Shown here one piece after another: positions 8,782 to 21,600 of a DNA stretch of 44,230 nt (position 1 is the stretch's first letter; each line of letters begins with the position of its first letter). Position numbers and translations under genes: made by a program. A model generated the notes under the pieces. The model saw only the letters and a list, made by a program, of their open reading frames with translations, was not told where the DNA came from and did not search any database. The DNA is taken from contig NZ_LNXS01000012.1 in the NCBI RefSeq assembly GCF_001467525.1, forward strand, positions 1 through 44,230. Direction: 5' to 3'. Source of the stretch: Legionella anisa (lineage in GTDB: Bacteria > Pseudomonadota > Gammaproteobacteria > Legionellales > Legionellaceae).

Positions 8782-11700
8782 TTAGACTTCAAATTCCGCG
8801 TTATTAAAATGCAGAAGCTTCTCTGTAATTTTTTGAATTACTTGTAGTCTTATTTCTTTTTCTCTTATAAAAAGATGTCCACTATCAAAGTGTTGAAAGT
8901 CACAATGTTCTAATGAATGAGCAGTCCACCCTAAATGATCTTCTGGAGAGACCCAGGTATCCTGTTTGCCTAGAAATACGGTAATACTTGATTTTAAAGG
9001 CGTTTCATCACGATAAGCATAGCTTTTTACAATGTTCATATCACCGATAAAAATCGGCAGTAAGACTTTGATAATGCTTTTGTTCATTCGTTCATCGCTG
9101 TAATCAACAATGCCGTTTTCTTTAAATATTATAGATAAGGCTGTTAATTGTTCGTCGTCTAATTCACTGATTCGTTCTGCGTTTAAATCAAATAAGTTAA
9201 TATTCATTTGCTGCAGTTTTGCCAACAAGTTATCCAAACTTTTGGAGGGAATACGCGGGTCGGGGTATGCTGAGGCAAAAAGATGTGTAGGTTGCGGCAG
9301 ATGGTGACGACGTAAATAGCGACTCAGCTCAAATCCAATAAGTGATCCAAAACTATGACCAAAAAAAGCAAAAGGCAAATTAAATTGGGGTTTAAGCTGA
9401 TTGGCTAACATGGAAACCAAAGTATCGAGGTCAGCAAGTGGTTGTTCCTCCATTCGATTTTCCCTTCCTGGTAATTGGATGGGACACACTTCGATGAAAT
9501 CGGGAAACTCCTGCTGCCATTCGCGATAAATTGAAGCACCGCCACCGCCATAAGGAAAACAAAATAAACGTACTTGCGCGCTCTCTTGTATTTTTCGATT
9601 GGCGATCCAAATATTATCAAAATGAGCTTGTGGTGCAGGATATTCTTGTTGGGAACCTGACCACTGGCTTGCTAATACATACTCAGCAATTTCATTAATG
9701 GATGGACCCTGCATCATCAAGGGCAGAGAGTAAGTGATGCCTAAGTTCGTTTCGATGATGCGGATCACTGCCAGCGCCATGAGTGAGTCCATTCCTAGTT
9801 CATGCAAGGATTGGAAGGGTTGGATGTCGTTTTGCGGCATTGAAAAGATCATCGCAAATTGCTCCGTTAAGTACTGAGTCAATTTGTTTTGACACTCCTC
9901 ATAAGGCAAAGATAAATCGAGTTGGAACTGGGATTGAATCTCCATAATCTGGTTAATTTGCAGTGTATCATTGAGTACGGTCATGCGCAGATCATGACAT
10001 GCAGCGATCACAGCATGGTTTTTATCCAGCAAATACCAGTCAGCAATGATGTATTTCCCTTGTGGATGCAGTTCTTTTAATACAGTGTATATATATTTTT
10101 GATCTTCTTCTGAGCCATAAAACTCAAGAGTGCCCATATGCGATGCAATATAGGGCTTGGTGAATTGATTGGGCAACAATAAAAAGAGGGTCTGAATGCA
10201 GGCATCAATAATGCCTGGATGCATTTGAGTTACAAAGTGTTTCCCACGCTCTGAGGGTTTGGGGGCACGCAACTCACAAAACAGTTCATCCTTATTTGCC
10301 CAATATTGCTGCGCCCAACGAATCGTATCACCGGCGGGCATGCCCATGCCTGTTATTCGGTTATAAAATAGCTCCATAGTCCCTGAGACAGAGAGTCGTT
10401 GCAGAAGCTCATTTTTGGTTTCAAATGGATTGCAGGCGGTTGAATGATTTAGGCTCAAAGTACCGGTCGCATGTTCTATCCAAGGTTCTTTGCCATCATT
10501 GCTGTAAAAGCGAAATGATAATACACCTTCTTCATCTGTTTGGATAATCAGGTGTACCAAAATGGTTTTCCCATCCAGAACTAATATGGGTGATAAATAA
10601 TTGAGGTTTTGCACTTTAAAAGAAGCTTTTTGCGCTAATTGCTTGGTTGCATACGCTAACATTTCCAGATAATAACCTGCATGCAAAACATAAAAGGTAT
10701 CCTGAACCTCAGGCATTACTTGTGTATCAAAGACAAATTCAAACTGTCGTCCGGGTAAAGGTGAAGCAAGAACTTTACCCCGCAGAGGATAGGTTGTATT
10801 GGTTCTTTCATTAATGTTTTGCTCTAGGGTCGGCCAATATTTTTTGTGTTGCCACGGATAAGACGGCATATCCAGGGGTGCATAAGAACGTTCTTCTTCA
10901 TATTTTTTCCAATCAATCTGCGCTTGGGTGACATAATTTTTTGCTAAAGCAGGCAAATCCAACGTGGAAAACTCAGATATTGGGTTAGCTGTAGTCGATT
11001 TTTTTTGCTCGTGATTGCTAAATACAAACTCATTTTGGGTATCTGGATTGGTACGCAACGCAACCAGTTTTTGGTAAAGATCTGCAATTGAATCAGTAAT
11101 GATTGCTAAGCGTTGTGCATAATGAGATCGCCTGATATGGAGGTTATAGCAAAGCTGTGCCAAATTTGCTTCTGGATTATTCTTTAAATAATCACACCAA
11201 TGAACAATCAAAGCAGATAATGCAGATTTTTCTTTTGCAGAAAGGGTAAATAGCTCGTTATCTCTGGGAATTCCCTCGGTAAAAATGGGCTGTTCATTTG
11301 GAGCGAGTTCGCGTAATACAAGATGTGCATTAGCACCACCAAAACCAAAACCACTCACCCCAGCAATACCGACATCGCTGTATTTGGGTAATTGTTCCGG
11401 TTGATTGGTAATCTGCAAGGAATAACGTTCAAACGGAATATGGGGATTGGCCTGGTTAAAGTTAAGATGAGGAGGAATCAAACCATTTTTTAAGGTTAAA
11501 GCCGTTTTAATCACACTGATAATGCCTGCAGCGGGTTCCAAATGACCTATGTTGGTTTTAACTGAGCCAATCCAGCACGGCTTATCAGTACTGCGATTTT
11601 TGCTGATCACTTCGCCTAAGGCTTGAATTTCAATCGGATCGCCAAGGAATGTGCCTGTTCCATGACATTCGATATAGGAAACATGAGCAGGATCTGTTTT

Positions 11701-12663
11701 GGCTGCTCGATAAGCTGCTCTTAATAGGTGTTCTTGCTGCAAGCCGTTAGGCGCAGTTAAGCCGTTTGTTTTACCATCTTGATTTACTGCGCCGCCAGTG
11801 ATTACTGCATAGACTTTGTCTTTGTCCTGTAGTGCCTTGGTAAGCGGTTTCAAAATAATGGCGCCTGCTCCTTCTCCTTGCACGTAACCGTCTGCTTTAG
11901 CATCAAAAGTATGGCATTGTCCGGTAGGAGAAAGCATGGTTGCTTTGGCTAAAACTGAATGAATGGAAGGCAATAGGTTGATATTCACCGCACTAACTAA
12001 GGCGGTATCACATAATTTTGCGTGCAGGTTGAAACACGCTAATTGAATGGCGATGAGCGAAGACGAACACGCAGTATCTAATACCAGACTGGGGCCGCGC
12101 AAATCGAATAAATACGACAAACGATTTGCTGCCATGCTGATGGCACTTCCTGTAGGAATAAATAAAGCATCCATATCTGAATCCAATTTTTGCAGGTGGC
12201 TAAACTGACTTGCATACAAACTGGAAAAAACACCCATATTGGAGCCAGCTAAGGCATCAACGGTTAAACCTGCATCTTCGAGCGATTCATAGGATACCTC
12301 CAATAAAATGCGTTGTTGTGGATCCATGCGCATTGCTTCACGTGGACTAATACCAAAAAAATACGCATCGAACGCGTCAATTTGGGGTAAATAGCCACCC
12401 CAATAAGGCAAATTAACATCACGTTGTGCCATTTCTCGAGTTCCTTGCAGAAGCTCCCAACGTGTGTCAGGAATTGGTGAAATGACATTTTTGCCTTGGC
12501 ATAATAATTCCCAAAATTCTTGAGGATTATGGGCTTCGGGTAAGCGACAGCTCATTCCAATAATCGCAATGGGATCAAATAATTTTTCATTCTGCTCATG
12601 TAAAAGCTTCTTGAGTTTTTGGATCATTAACAATGATTTTTTTAAAGTAGTTGTATCATTCAT
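8782..12663 (-). CDS. Terminal AT-less PKS module: KS - degenerate DH - ACP - thioesterase
   Basis: This is the last extension and release module, 1293 residues. A charged N-terminal helix (about 8-28) looks like a docking element. The KS (about 30-455) has Cys199 in 'DTACSSS', His334 and His374. No AT follows. At about 630-930 there is a DH-like hot-dog region: the second-half motif 'HPGIIDACIQ' (Asp820) is present, but the catalytic His motif of the first half is replaced by 'FDTQVMPEV', so dehydration is unlikely; it may act in folding or cyclisation. The ACP has Ser960 in 'LGMDSLM'. The TE has Ser1104 in 'GHSFGS' and His1263 in 'SGHLF', and resembles GrsT-like thioesterases. The start overlaps the stop of the upstream PKS gene by 8 bases (ATGAATGA), so translation is probably coupled. 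'NQDGKTNGLTAPNG' in this KS is of cis-AT type, unlike the other four. Confidence 0.95.
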   Translation of the reverse strand: MNDTTTLKKSLLMIQKLKKLLHEQNEKLFDPIAIIGMSCRLPEAHNPQEFWELLCQGKNVISPIPDTRWELLQGTREMAQRDVNLPYWGGYLPQIDAFDAYFFGISPREAMRMDPQQRILLEVSYESLEDAGLTVDALAGSNMGVFSSLYASQFSHLQKLDSDMDALFIPTGSAISMAANRLSYLFDLRGPSLVLDTACSSSLIAIQLACFNLHAKLCDTALVSAVNINLLPSIHSVLAKATMLSPTGQCHTFDAKADGYVQGEGAGAIILKPLTKALQDKDKVYAVITGGAVNQDGKTNGLTAPNGLQQEHLLRAAYRAAKTDPAHVSYIECHGTGTFLGDPIEIQALGEVISKNRSTDKPCWIGSVKTNIGHLEPAAGIISVIKTALTLKNGLIPPHLNFNQANPHIPFERYSLQITNQPEQLPKYSDVGIAGVSGFGFGGANAHLVLRELAPNEQPIFTEGIPRDNELFTLSAKEKSALSALIVHWCDYLKNNPEANLAQLCYNLHIRRSHYAQRLAIITDSIADLYQKLVALRTNPDTQNEFVFSNHEQKKSTTANPISEFSTLDLPALAKNYVTQAQIDWKKYEEERSYAPLDMPSYPWQHKKYWPTLEQNINERTNTTYPLRGKVLASPLPGRQFEFVFDTQVMPEVQDTFYVLHAGYYLEMLAYATKQLAQKASFKVQNLNYLSPILVLDGKTILVHLIIQTDEEGVLSFRFYSNDGKEPWIEHATGTLSLNHSTACNPFETKNELLQRLSVSGTMELFYNRITGMGMPAGDTIRWAQQYWANKDELFCELRAPKPSERGKHFVTQMHPGIIDACIQTLFLLLPNQFTKPYIASHMGTLEFYGSEEDQKYIYTVLKELHPQGKYIIADWYLLDKNHAVIAACHDLRMTVLNDTLQINQIMEIQSQFQLDLSLPYEECQNKLTQYLTEQFAMIFSMPQNDIQPFQSLHELGMDSLMALAVIRIIETNLGITYSLPLMMQGPSINEIAEYVLASQWSGSQQEYPAPQAHFDNIWIANRKIQESAQVRLFCFPYGGGGASIYREWQQEFPDFIEVCPIQLPGRENRMEEQPLADLDTLVSMLANQLKPQFNLPFAFFGHSFGSLIGFELSRYLRRHHLPQPTHLFASAYPDPRIPSKSLDNLLAKLQQMNINLFDLNAERISELDDEQLTALSIIFKENGIVDYSDERMNKSIIKVLLPIFIGDMNIVKSYAYRDETPLKSSITVFLGKQDTWVSPEDHLGWTAHSLEHCDFQHFDSGHLFIREKEIRLQVIQKITEKLLHFNNAEFEV

Positions 12664-15600
12664 AAGTCAGCTCTAATTCTTTTAATTCCAACTCAAGCAA
12701 TTCATTAAGTTGGGCATCATTTAATTGATCCAGATCAATGCTTCCTTCCGCATTAAAAAGCGGCGCAGGAGCTGGCTCACAGTTAATTTGCACGCGTTGG
12801 GTAATGTAATCAGTTAATTGGCTTAGAGTAGGATAGCGATATAAATCCATCGGTGCGACTACATCAGGGAAATGCTTACCCAGTTGTTCGGTATAATCGA
12901 TGCCCGTAATGGAATCCATTCCGTACTGTTGGAAAGGTGTTTCTCTATCAATTTCAGTGACTTCTAGTCCTAATACCGAGGCAAAGCAATTCAAGACTAA
13001 TGCAGTAATTTCTTCCTGATTCAATGAAGAAACGAATGCTGTTTGGGTGTTTGAGGCATATTCGGCAACAAAATGGGTAAAGAAATCAAGTTGCTTGGCT
13101 GAGGCATTCACGTGTAAAAACTTCTTCCATTGAATGTTGCAAACAGTAATTTCAGCTGGATTGAGTTTCAGCAAGGTATTAAATAAAGCAATTCCTTCTT
13201 TAATGCTTAGAGAGGCCATTCCAACAGCATCTAAAAACGCATCATGATTGTGCCTGTGGCTCATTCCTTTTTCTGACCAAGCGACCCAGTTAATACTGGA
13301 TGCGGGTAATTGCACACTACGACGATATAAGGCAAGACCGCTCATAAACTCATTTGCCACGGCATAAGCACTGAGCCCAGCCATACCAAAATGGGGGACT
13401 GCCGCAATGGAAGAAAACAGTACGAAAGAAGATACATGAGTCTGTAAAAAGAGTTCATGCAAGACTAATGAGCCGTGTATTTTTACGCGGAGTACATCAC
13501 GCCATAATGTGTCATTCATATTCTCAATAGTGACATTATCTGTCGTGATCCCTGCCAAGTGAAAAACGCCGTCAATAGGTTGTTGCCAGGCTTTTTCTGT
13601 CTCTTCGATGATTTGGCGCATGTGTTCTTTATCCGCAACATCCACCGCAGCGTATCGAACTTGTGCTCCTTTTGCTTCCAACTGGCGGAGCCAGGTATTT
13701 TTTTCCGGCGTATGTGGCGAGAGTTCTGTTGTTCCGGTAAGCAAAACAAAGCGGGTTCCTTGACTTACAATAAATTCCGCTACTTCATAGCCTAAAGCCC
13801 CCAAGCCACCAGTAATCAATGCAGCAGCAGGCGCTTCCCAGGAAGGAATCACCTCCTGATTTTGCGGTAGCTTATGAGGAAGGAAACGAACGGTATACCT
13901 TTCGGAAGCACGGTAGGCAACATGATTTTGTTGGGTTTGGAAAAGCTCTAACTCCTTAATCAGGATTTTGGCATTTTGCTCTCTGTTTTCATTTGCATCC
14001 AAATCAAGCAATAAAGCCTGGTATTTTGCTTGTTCGGCGGCAAAAATACGGGTCATGGACCAGAGATGATGTTGCCAGATGTTGAGGGTATCCACGGGAT
14101 TAACCTGCTGCGCCAATTGCGATACAAGACAAAAGGTTAATTGATACGACCAAGAATGCTGTACCATCGCTTGGAATAAATAGAGTAATGCCAGACTTGG
14201 GTCGGCATTTTTTTCTTCATTAGGGGCAAGCGCAGAACATAAATAGATGACGCCTATTAAATTGTCCTCGTGTTGGGCATGAATTGTTGCAAAAAGCTGC
14301 TCATAATCTGTTTTTTGTGCGGCATTGATGGTGTACTCATGATCATGAATTGACGCAAATTGATTGCGAGCAAAACAATAAATCCCCGCGTGTTCACCAA
14401 GTTCCTGCTTTAATGCAGGTACTGACTCCGGTTCACAGAATATAAGCCATTTTCCTTTGGAAAGAGGTCTAATTAATGCAGGTTGAGCCGTTTGCGGATT
14501 TTTCTCCCACTGCGTGATGTAAAGCCAATCTTGGACATCAACCTGTTCTGTAGTGGCAACAGGAGGTTGAATCATTGGTTGCAGCATTGGCTGAGCTATA
14601 GGAAGTGTTTCTACCTCTTTTGTAGGGATCCAGCAGCGTCGTTTGGTAAATGGATAAGTAGGTAAAGAAATAAGATTGGGTACGTGTTTGTATAATCGTT
14701 CCCAATCCACTTTTGCCCCATTAATCCAATGCTGAACTAATTCTTCATAGCGCTGATTGCTGATTAGTTCCTCGATGTGGGTAGCCGCTTGGTGGTTACT
14801 TTGACTCGCGTGATTTACCCAGATGTTGGGGCCATTGTTATGAGGATAGTTGGCCAGGGCCGCAAGTAATTCGTCAGTGTTTGTTACAATGACCGCACAG
14901 CGTGCCGCCATGTGCTCTCGCCCTGTTTGTAAGGTAAAACACGCATCTCGGAGCCATTCTTTATTTTGTGTAGGGCTATTTTGCTGCACGTAACGATGCA
15001 TTTGCTGTATTTGTAGTGCCAAACGCTCTTCATTTAATGCAGATAATAAGAAAATGTAGGGGCTATTGAGTGTGCTTTGGGGTTTGATTGAGGGGACATA
15101 TTCTTCAATAATCATATGCACGTTGGCACCGCCTGCCCCAAAGGAACTCACTCCAGCACGTCGCGGCGAATTATTATCGGGTTGCCAATCACTTAGTTCT
15201 TGCTGAACATAGAAAGGTGAATTTTGAAAATCAATAAAGGGGTTTAATTGCGTGCTATGTAATGTGGGTACTAATTTTTGATGACGCATTTGTAACAGTA
15301 CCTTGGCCAATTGCGAGATGCCTGCTGCGGATTCCAGGTGTCCAATATTGGATTTGACCGAACCAATCGCACAAAATTGTTTGTCTTCGGTATAGTGTTC
15401 AAAAGCATCTTGTAAGCCGCGAATTTCAATGGGATCTCCCAATGCGGTCCCTGTGCCATGCGCTTCGATATAAGAGACTGTTCGTGCGTCAATATCGGCA
15501 TTTTTTAAAGCTTGGAGAATTACAGCAGCCTGGGCATTAGGATTGGGAACAGTATAACCACTGGTTTTGCCTCCATGATTCATACTACTTCCTTTAATTA

Positions 15601-18600
15601 CGCCATAAATCCTATCATTATCAGCAATTGCATCAGCTAAAGGCTTTAATAATACCGAGCCAACTCCTTCTGCAGGCACATAACCGGTTCCTCCTTCAGC
15701 AAAACTCGCACAACGTCCTTGTTCGGACATAAAATTAAAACTGCCCAGGAAGTGATATTTACTGGGGTGTAATGACAAATTAACACCACCAGCGATCGCC
15801 ATGACACAATCACCACGTAAGAGGCTCTCACACGCTAAATGAATTGCCGCCAAGGAGGAGGAGCATGCTGTATCGACAACAAAGCTTGGACCGTTTACAT
15901 CAAGGAAATAAGAAATCCGGTTTGCTACTGAAAACGATTGAATATCCAGGGGCACTCGATTCCCTTTTTGCCACTCTTCCGCGATAAATAATGGGTAAAA
16001 ATTATAAGTCACCCCAGCAAAGACGCCGACTGAATTTTGAGCTTTACGTTTTAATTTGTCACGGGTATAGCCTGCATCTTCCAAGGTGGACCATACGGAT
16101 TGCATGAACAGGCGTTCTTGCGGATCCATAAGTCCCGCATCGCGTGGCGAAATATTAAAAAACAGAGGATCAAATTTATCGATATCAGGAATAAAACCTC
16201 CATGGGGGAAATAGTGCTCTTCGCCTCCAATCACTACAGGGTACTCTTTATAATTCCAGCGATCAGCAGGAACTTCACTGATACAGTCGCGTCCAGAACT
16301 TAAGTTCTGCCAAAACTCATCCATGGAATTGGCCTTAGGAAACGTGCCGCTTAACCCGATAATGGCAATATCACGAGATGAGCGACTTACCTTGAGTGCA
16401 GAGGTTAGGGGTTTAACCGGTTCCACTTCAAGGGGTGTTGTTGCTAATGGCAGGGTCTTGCCTTCGAACACCAGTGTGGATAATTTTTCTTTATAATTTT
16501 TGAGCAAGTAGTGTGCTAAATCATTTAATCGATTGCGTTCATAGAGTAATGTTTTAGGTAAGGAGCCAAACTCTTTTTCCAATCGATTGGTAATTTCCAA
16601 GCCAATCAAGGAGTCTACTCCAAAAACCTCATAGGTTTCATCTGCGTACATGAGTTCAGGAGAGGTACCTAATTGTTTTGCGAAGATTTGCTGTAAATAC
16701 ATCAGGGTTTGTTGATGATTTATCGTAGAACCCACACCTCGCGTCTTGTACGCGGGATCCATGGATGCCGTGGACAAGCCACGGCACGTCACGCTCATAG
16801 ATGTTTGTGGCATAGGCATGAAATCGGATTCCAAATCATACCAGTAACGTTGTTTGATGAATGGATAAGCAGGTAACGACCCCAAACGGTTTATCTTTTC
16901 TCCGTGGTACACATGGTGCCAGTCAATGACATAATGTTTCGTATATAAATCTGCCAGAATAAATAATTTATGACGATATTGATCCGAATTTTCTGGCTGA
17001 ACTAAGGCTTTAATTGCTGCCTGATATACTTCATCAAATGCAGGCCCCTGAATCGTCCAGGTTTGACCTTCATTTATCATGCAATATTCGGGAATTTCAT
17101 GGTTGATTAATGAGGTCAACGCATTCGATAACGTATCGAGAGAATCCACCACTAGGGCACAACGGTAAATAAAATGCGCACGCCCAACATTGAGTGTAAA
17201 ACTCAGTGAAGGCAGGGAAACTGTTTCCTTATTTTGCTTAAGCCATTGGTGCAGATCCACTATTTTTTGCTGCATGCTTTCCTGACGTTTGGCTGAAAGG
17301 GTGATTAAATAAAAAGGTTTGGCGTGCCGGTTTTCAGCCATTCTCTGATGGGGGCGGCCTTCCTCGAGAATGATATGGGCGTTGGTTCCACCAAACCCAA
17401 ATGAGCTGACTCCTGCTCGCAATGGAATATCCTCTCCAGCTTCATTTTGGATGCGCTGCCAAGTTTGGGTCTCTTTGGCAATGTAAAACGGCGTATCGGT
17501 TAAATTGATATAGGGATTTAATTCATGCAAATGCAAAATACCCGGGAGGGTCTCATGCGTCATGGCCAAAATCAGCTTGATCATTCCTGCAATTCCCGAT
17601 GCGGGTTCTAAATGACCAATATTCGTTTTTACAGAACCTAAGGCAATTGAGTTTTGCTTGGCTTCCGATGAAAGTAAGGTTGCAAACGCACATTTTAAAC
17701 CTTCAATTTCCACAGGGTCACCTAAGGATGTCCCTGTACCATGGGTTTCAATATAAGTTACCGTATCCGCAGCAAATTGGGCTTGGGTGTAGGCGCGAAT
17801 CAATAGCTCGCTTTGTGCTGCTGCATTGGGCGCAGTCAACGATTGTGCTTTGCCGCCATGATTTACTGCGGAGGCTCTAATGACGCCATAGATGTGATCC
17901 CCGTCTTCTTGAGCTTGCCTTAAGGGTTTCAGCAAAATACTGGCTACTCCTTCTCCTTTAACATAGCCGTCTGCAGTCTTAGCAAAAGTTTTACAGCGAC
18001 CCTCCGCAGATAAGGCGCCTAGTTGGCTGGTGACCACTAGGGTATCGGGGCTCAATATGAGGCTTACGCCGCCTGCAACAGCCAAATCGCATTCGCCATG
18101 ACGAATTGCTTGTACTGCACGGTGAATTGCAACCAATGAGCTTGAACATGCGGTATCAATGGCTTCGCTGGGGCCTTGAAAGTTGAAAAAGTAGGAGACA
18201 CGATTGGCAATCATGCTGTGTGAATTACCGGTGGCGATAAAACCATGGTGTTCTTTTTGTTGTTTGGCAATTAAGGTCTGATATTCGCTAAACTCAACGC
18301 CGGCAAAAACACCAATGTTCTGTGAGGATAATGCAAAGGGGTCATAGCCAGCATCTTCAATGGTTTTCCAGACAATTTCCAAAAAAAGCCGTTGTTGTGG
18401 ATCCATGAGATGTGCTTCGCGGGCGGAAATATTAAAAAATCCTGCATCAAATTGATCGACGTTGTTGATAAAAGCGCCCCATTTGGAATGACTTTGATGT
18501 GTTTGATTTCCGTAATAATCACGCCAGTCCCAACGTTCTATAGGGATCTCGGTCACTAAATCATGGCCTTGGAGCAAATGTTGCCAAAACGCAGCAAGAT

Positions 18601-21600
18601 CGTCGGATTGTGGGAAAAGACCTTGCATGCCAATAATGGCAATTGATTCAGCGCCATCTGTTACTATGCGTCTGGGTTTTAGCGTAGGAACATGAATGGG
18701 CAATTGTGCTGCTTCATGATGTGCTTTGGCTACGGCTTCCGGAAATTGGTTCATTAGGTATTGACTGATGGAACACACGCTGCTGTGCGTAAAGAAGATG
18801 GCAGGGGTAAACTCGATTTGATAGTGTTCAGCAATCTTTTTAGCCAACTCAATAAAATGGACCGAATCCATCCCATACTCACCAAGATTTTTTTCTAGTG
18901 CAATTCGGTGCTGGGTCATTTTCAATATTTGGACTACTTGCCGATTAAGAAAAGAGTTTAGTTTATCGATGAGTGCATTTTGCATTTCTGTCACGTGGGT
19001 TTGTCTTTCTTGAGTTGTGTTGCATTGGTCCACATCCGAGTACCAATAACGTTCCTTGGCAAAAGGATAAGTAGGTAAGGATATCTTTTTCTTGGATTCA
19101 CCGGCATGGATTTTCTGCCAATCCAGATTTTGGCCTTCTACATAGAGTTTGGCCAGCGCCAGTAACGTTTCTTTATATTGAGAAGGTTGAGCCAATTGGT
19201 GCATTAGGATAAATAGACTGGTTTCAGAGGTGTTTGCTCCATTGGTTTGGAGAACCAATTGAGGGGGCTGTTGTTGTGCTTTAAATTGTTGCACACAGCG
19301 AATTGCTTCCTCGAGTGAACTGACCACCATAGCGCAACGACATTCAAAATGAGTTCTGCCCGTATTTAATGTATAACTGAGGTGCTCCAGTTCTGCTGAT
19401 GGGTTGTTTTTCAACCAAATCACTAAATCATCCAGGCGTTGATTTAATGCAAGTTCGGTCTTGGCAGATACCGTCAGCAAGTAATGTGATTTATTCCCTG
19501 TTAGTGCAGATAATGTCTCTGGGGCTTCAGATAAAATCAGATGAGCATTAGCACCTCCCGCACCAAAAGAGCTGATTCCGGCAATTCGTGGGGCATTGGG
19601 TAATGGTTGTTGCCATTCACTGACGGTGTGCTGTACACGAAATGGCGTTGTAGACCAATTGATGTTGCTATTCAAGGGTTCAGAAAAAAGAGAGGGTACC
19701 AGGGTATGATGTTGTAATTGCAAGACCACTTTGGAGACTGCGGCAATCCCTGCAGCAGACTCACAGTGACCAATATTGGATTTTACAGAACCAATAGCAC
19801 AGTATTGCTGCATTTCTCTTTGACCAAATACCTTATTTAATCCGGCAATTTCAATGGGGTCGCCCAGTGACGTTCCGGTGCCGTGTGCTTCGATATAGCT
19901 GACTTGTGCTGGATCAATGTTGGCTTTTTGGTAGGTTTCAGCAAGCAAGTCTGCTTGGGCATTAGGATTAGGTACGGTGTAACCGTTTGTTTTTCCCCCA
20001 TGATTGAGGTGGCTGCCTTTAATCACTGCATAAATAAGATCACCGTCAGCAAGCGCTTTATCTAGGGGTTTTAGCAGGATTGCGCCAACGGCCTCACCCG
20101 GTACATAACCATCGCCACCCTCACCAAAACTACGGCAATGCCCATCACGTGCTAAAAATTTTCCATGGCTTAGCAAGAGATATTTGTTGGGATGCAGGGA
20201 AAGATTCACTCCTCCGGCAAGGGCCATCTCGCATTCGCCTTCACGAATGCTTTGGCAGGCTAAATGGATTGCTGTAAGCGAAGAAGAACACATGGTATCC
20301 AGCGCGATACTCGGACCATGAAAATCAAAAAAATAGGACACGCGATTGGCGATTGAAGCAAATACCGAATTCGTTGGGATAAATTGACTGGAATCAGAGG
20401 GTTCCCTATCAAACAACTGATACTGTCCATACATTACGCCAACATAGACCCCAACTTTTCTCCCGGCTAGTGCGTCACGTGCATATCCGGCGTCTTCTAC
20501 GGTTTTCCATGCAGTTTCTAAAAATAATCGTTCCTGCGGATCCATCAACGCGGCTTCGCGCGGTGATATATTAAAAAACAGGGGATCAAATTGATCCACA
20601 TCCGTCAAAAAGCCGCCCCATTTACTGTATGTTTTACCTGGATTCTCTTGATCTACATCAAAATAGTCCTCTAAGGCCCATCGTTCCTTGGGTATTTCGC
20701 GAATACAGTCTTTCCCTACATACAGATTGTGCCAAAATTCGGCCAAATCCTGAGCTTCGGGATAACGCCCACTCATCCCAATAATGGCGATATCCTGCGA
20801 TTTTGATGGATTTTGGGTAACACTAAGACGTTTGGGAGTGATTACCGAGGGCTGGACTGAGGAGTTCCTCTTCATTACTGCAACATCAGGTATGCGTTGA
20901 ATTATTTCATGGGCATAATGATCCATAAAATATTCAGCTAAATCAGCCAAGTTTTGATATTCAAAAAATAGTGTTTTGGGTAGTTCCCTGAATTCATTGG
21001 CCAAACGTTGATTGAGTTGAATGATCATCAACGAATCAATGCCATAATGTTCAAAAGGCAAATTCCTATCGATATGCTCTGGTGAACACTTTAAAGTTTC
21101 AGCCAGTATTTTTTTCAAAAAATCCTCGATAGACTTCTTTTGAAACTCTACTGCAGAGGCGAATTGCTTCGTCGATACGGTGCTCGAGTCCTCATGTGTA
21201 CGTAAATTTGAATTGATTACCGGAAGTTGAGACGTCATCGAGTATTTTAGCACTGAATTATTCTGTAATGCGCGCAGGAGTTTTTGTTGATAGCCTGGAA
21301 GAACAACACAATTTGCGAGATTATTCTGTAATACTTGTAAGAATGCGTTAAATCCTTGTTGCGTTGATAAACTGACGATACCTAAAGTTTGCTCCAGCAC
21401 GTGTTGGTATTCAGGAGCAATCTGCAAGCCTCCTTCCTCCCAAAGCGGCCAATTAATTGAAAGCGTATGACCAAAGCACTGGCCCAATGCTCTTTGCTCT
21501 TCCCTTGCATCAGCAAATTCATCCAGAAAGCAATTGGCATAAGCATATTCGCTTTGTCCCATATTACCAAATACGGCTGCGACGGATGAAAAGAGGATGA

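Noticed and set aside
9300..9360. Acyltransferase domain suggested by GHSFG in the second PKS gene
   Set aside because: The surrounding sequence ('FCFPYGGGGAS', late 'SGHLF') is that of a GrsT-like thioesterase, not an AT.
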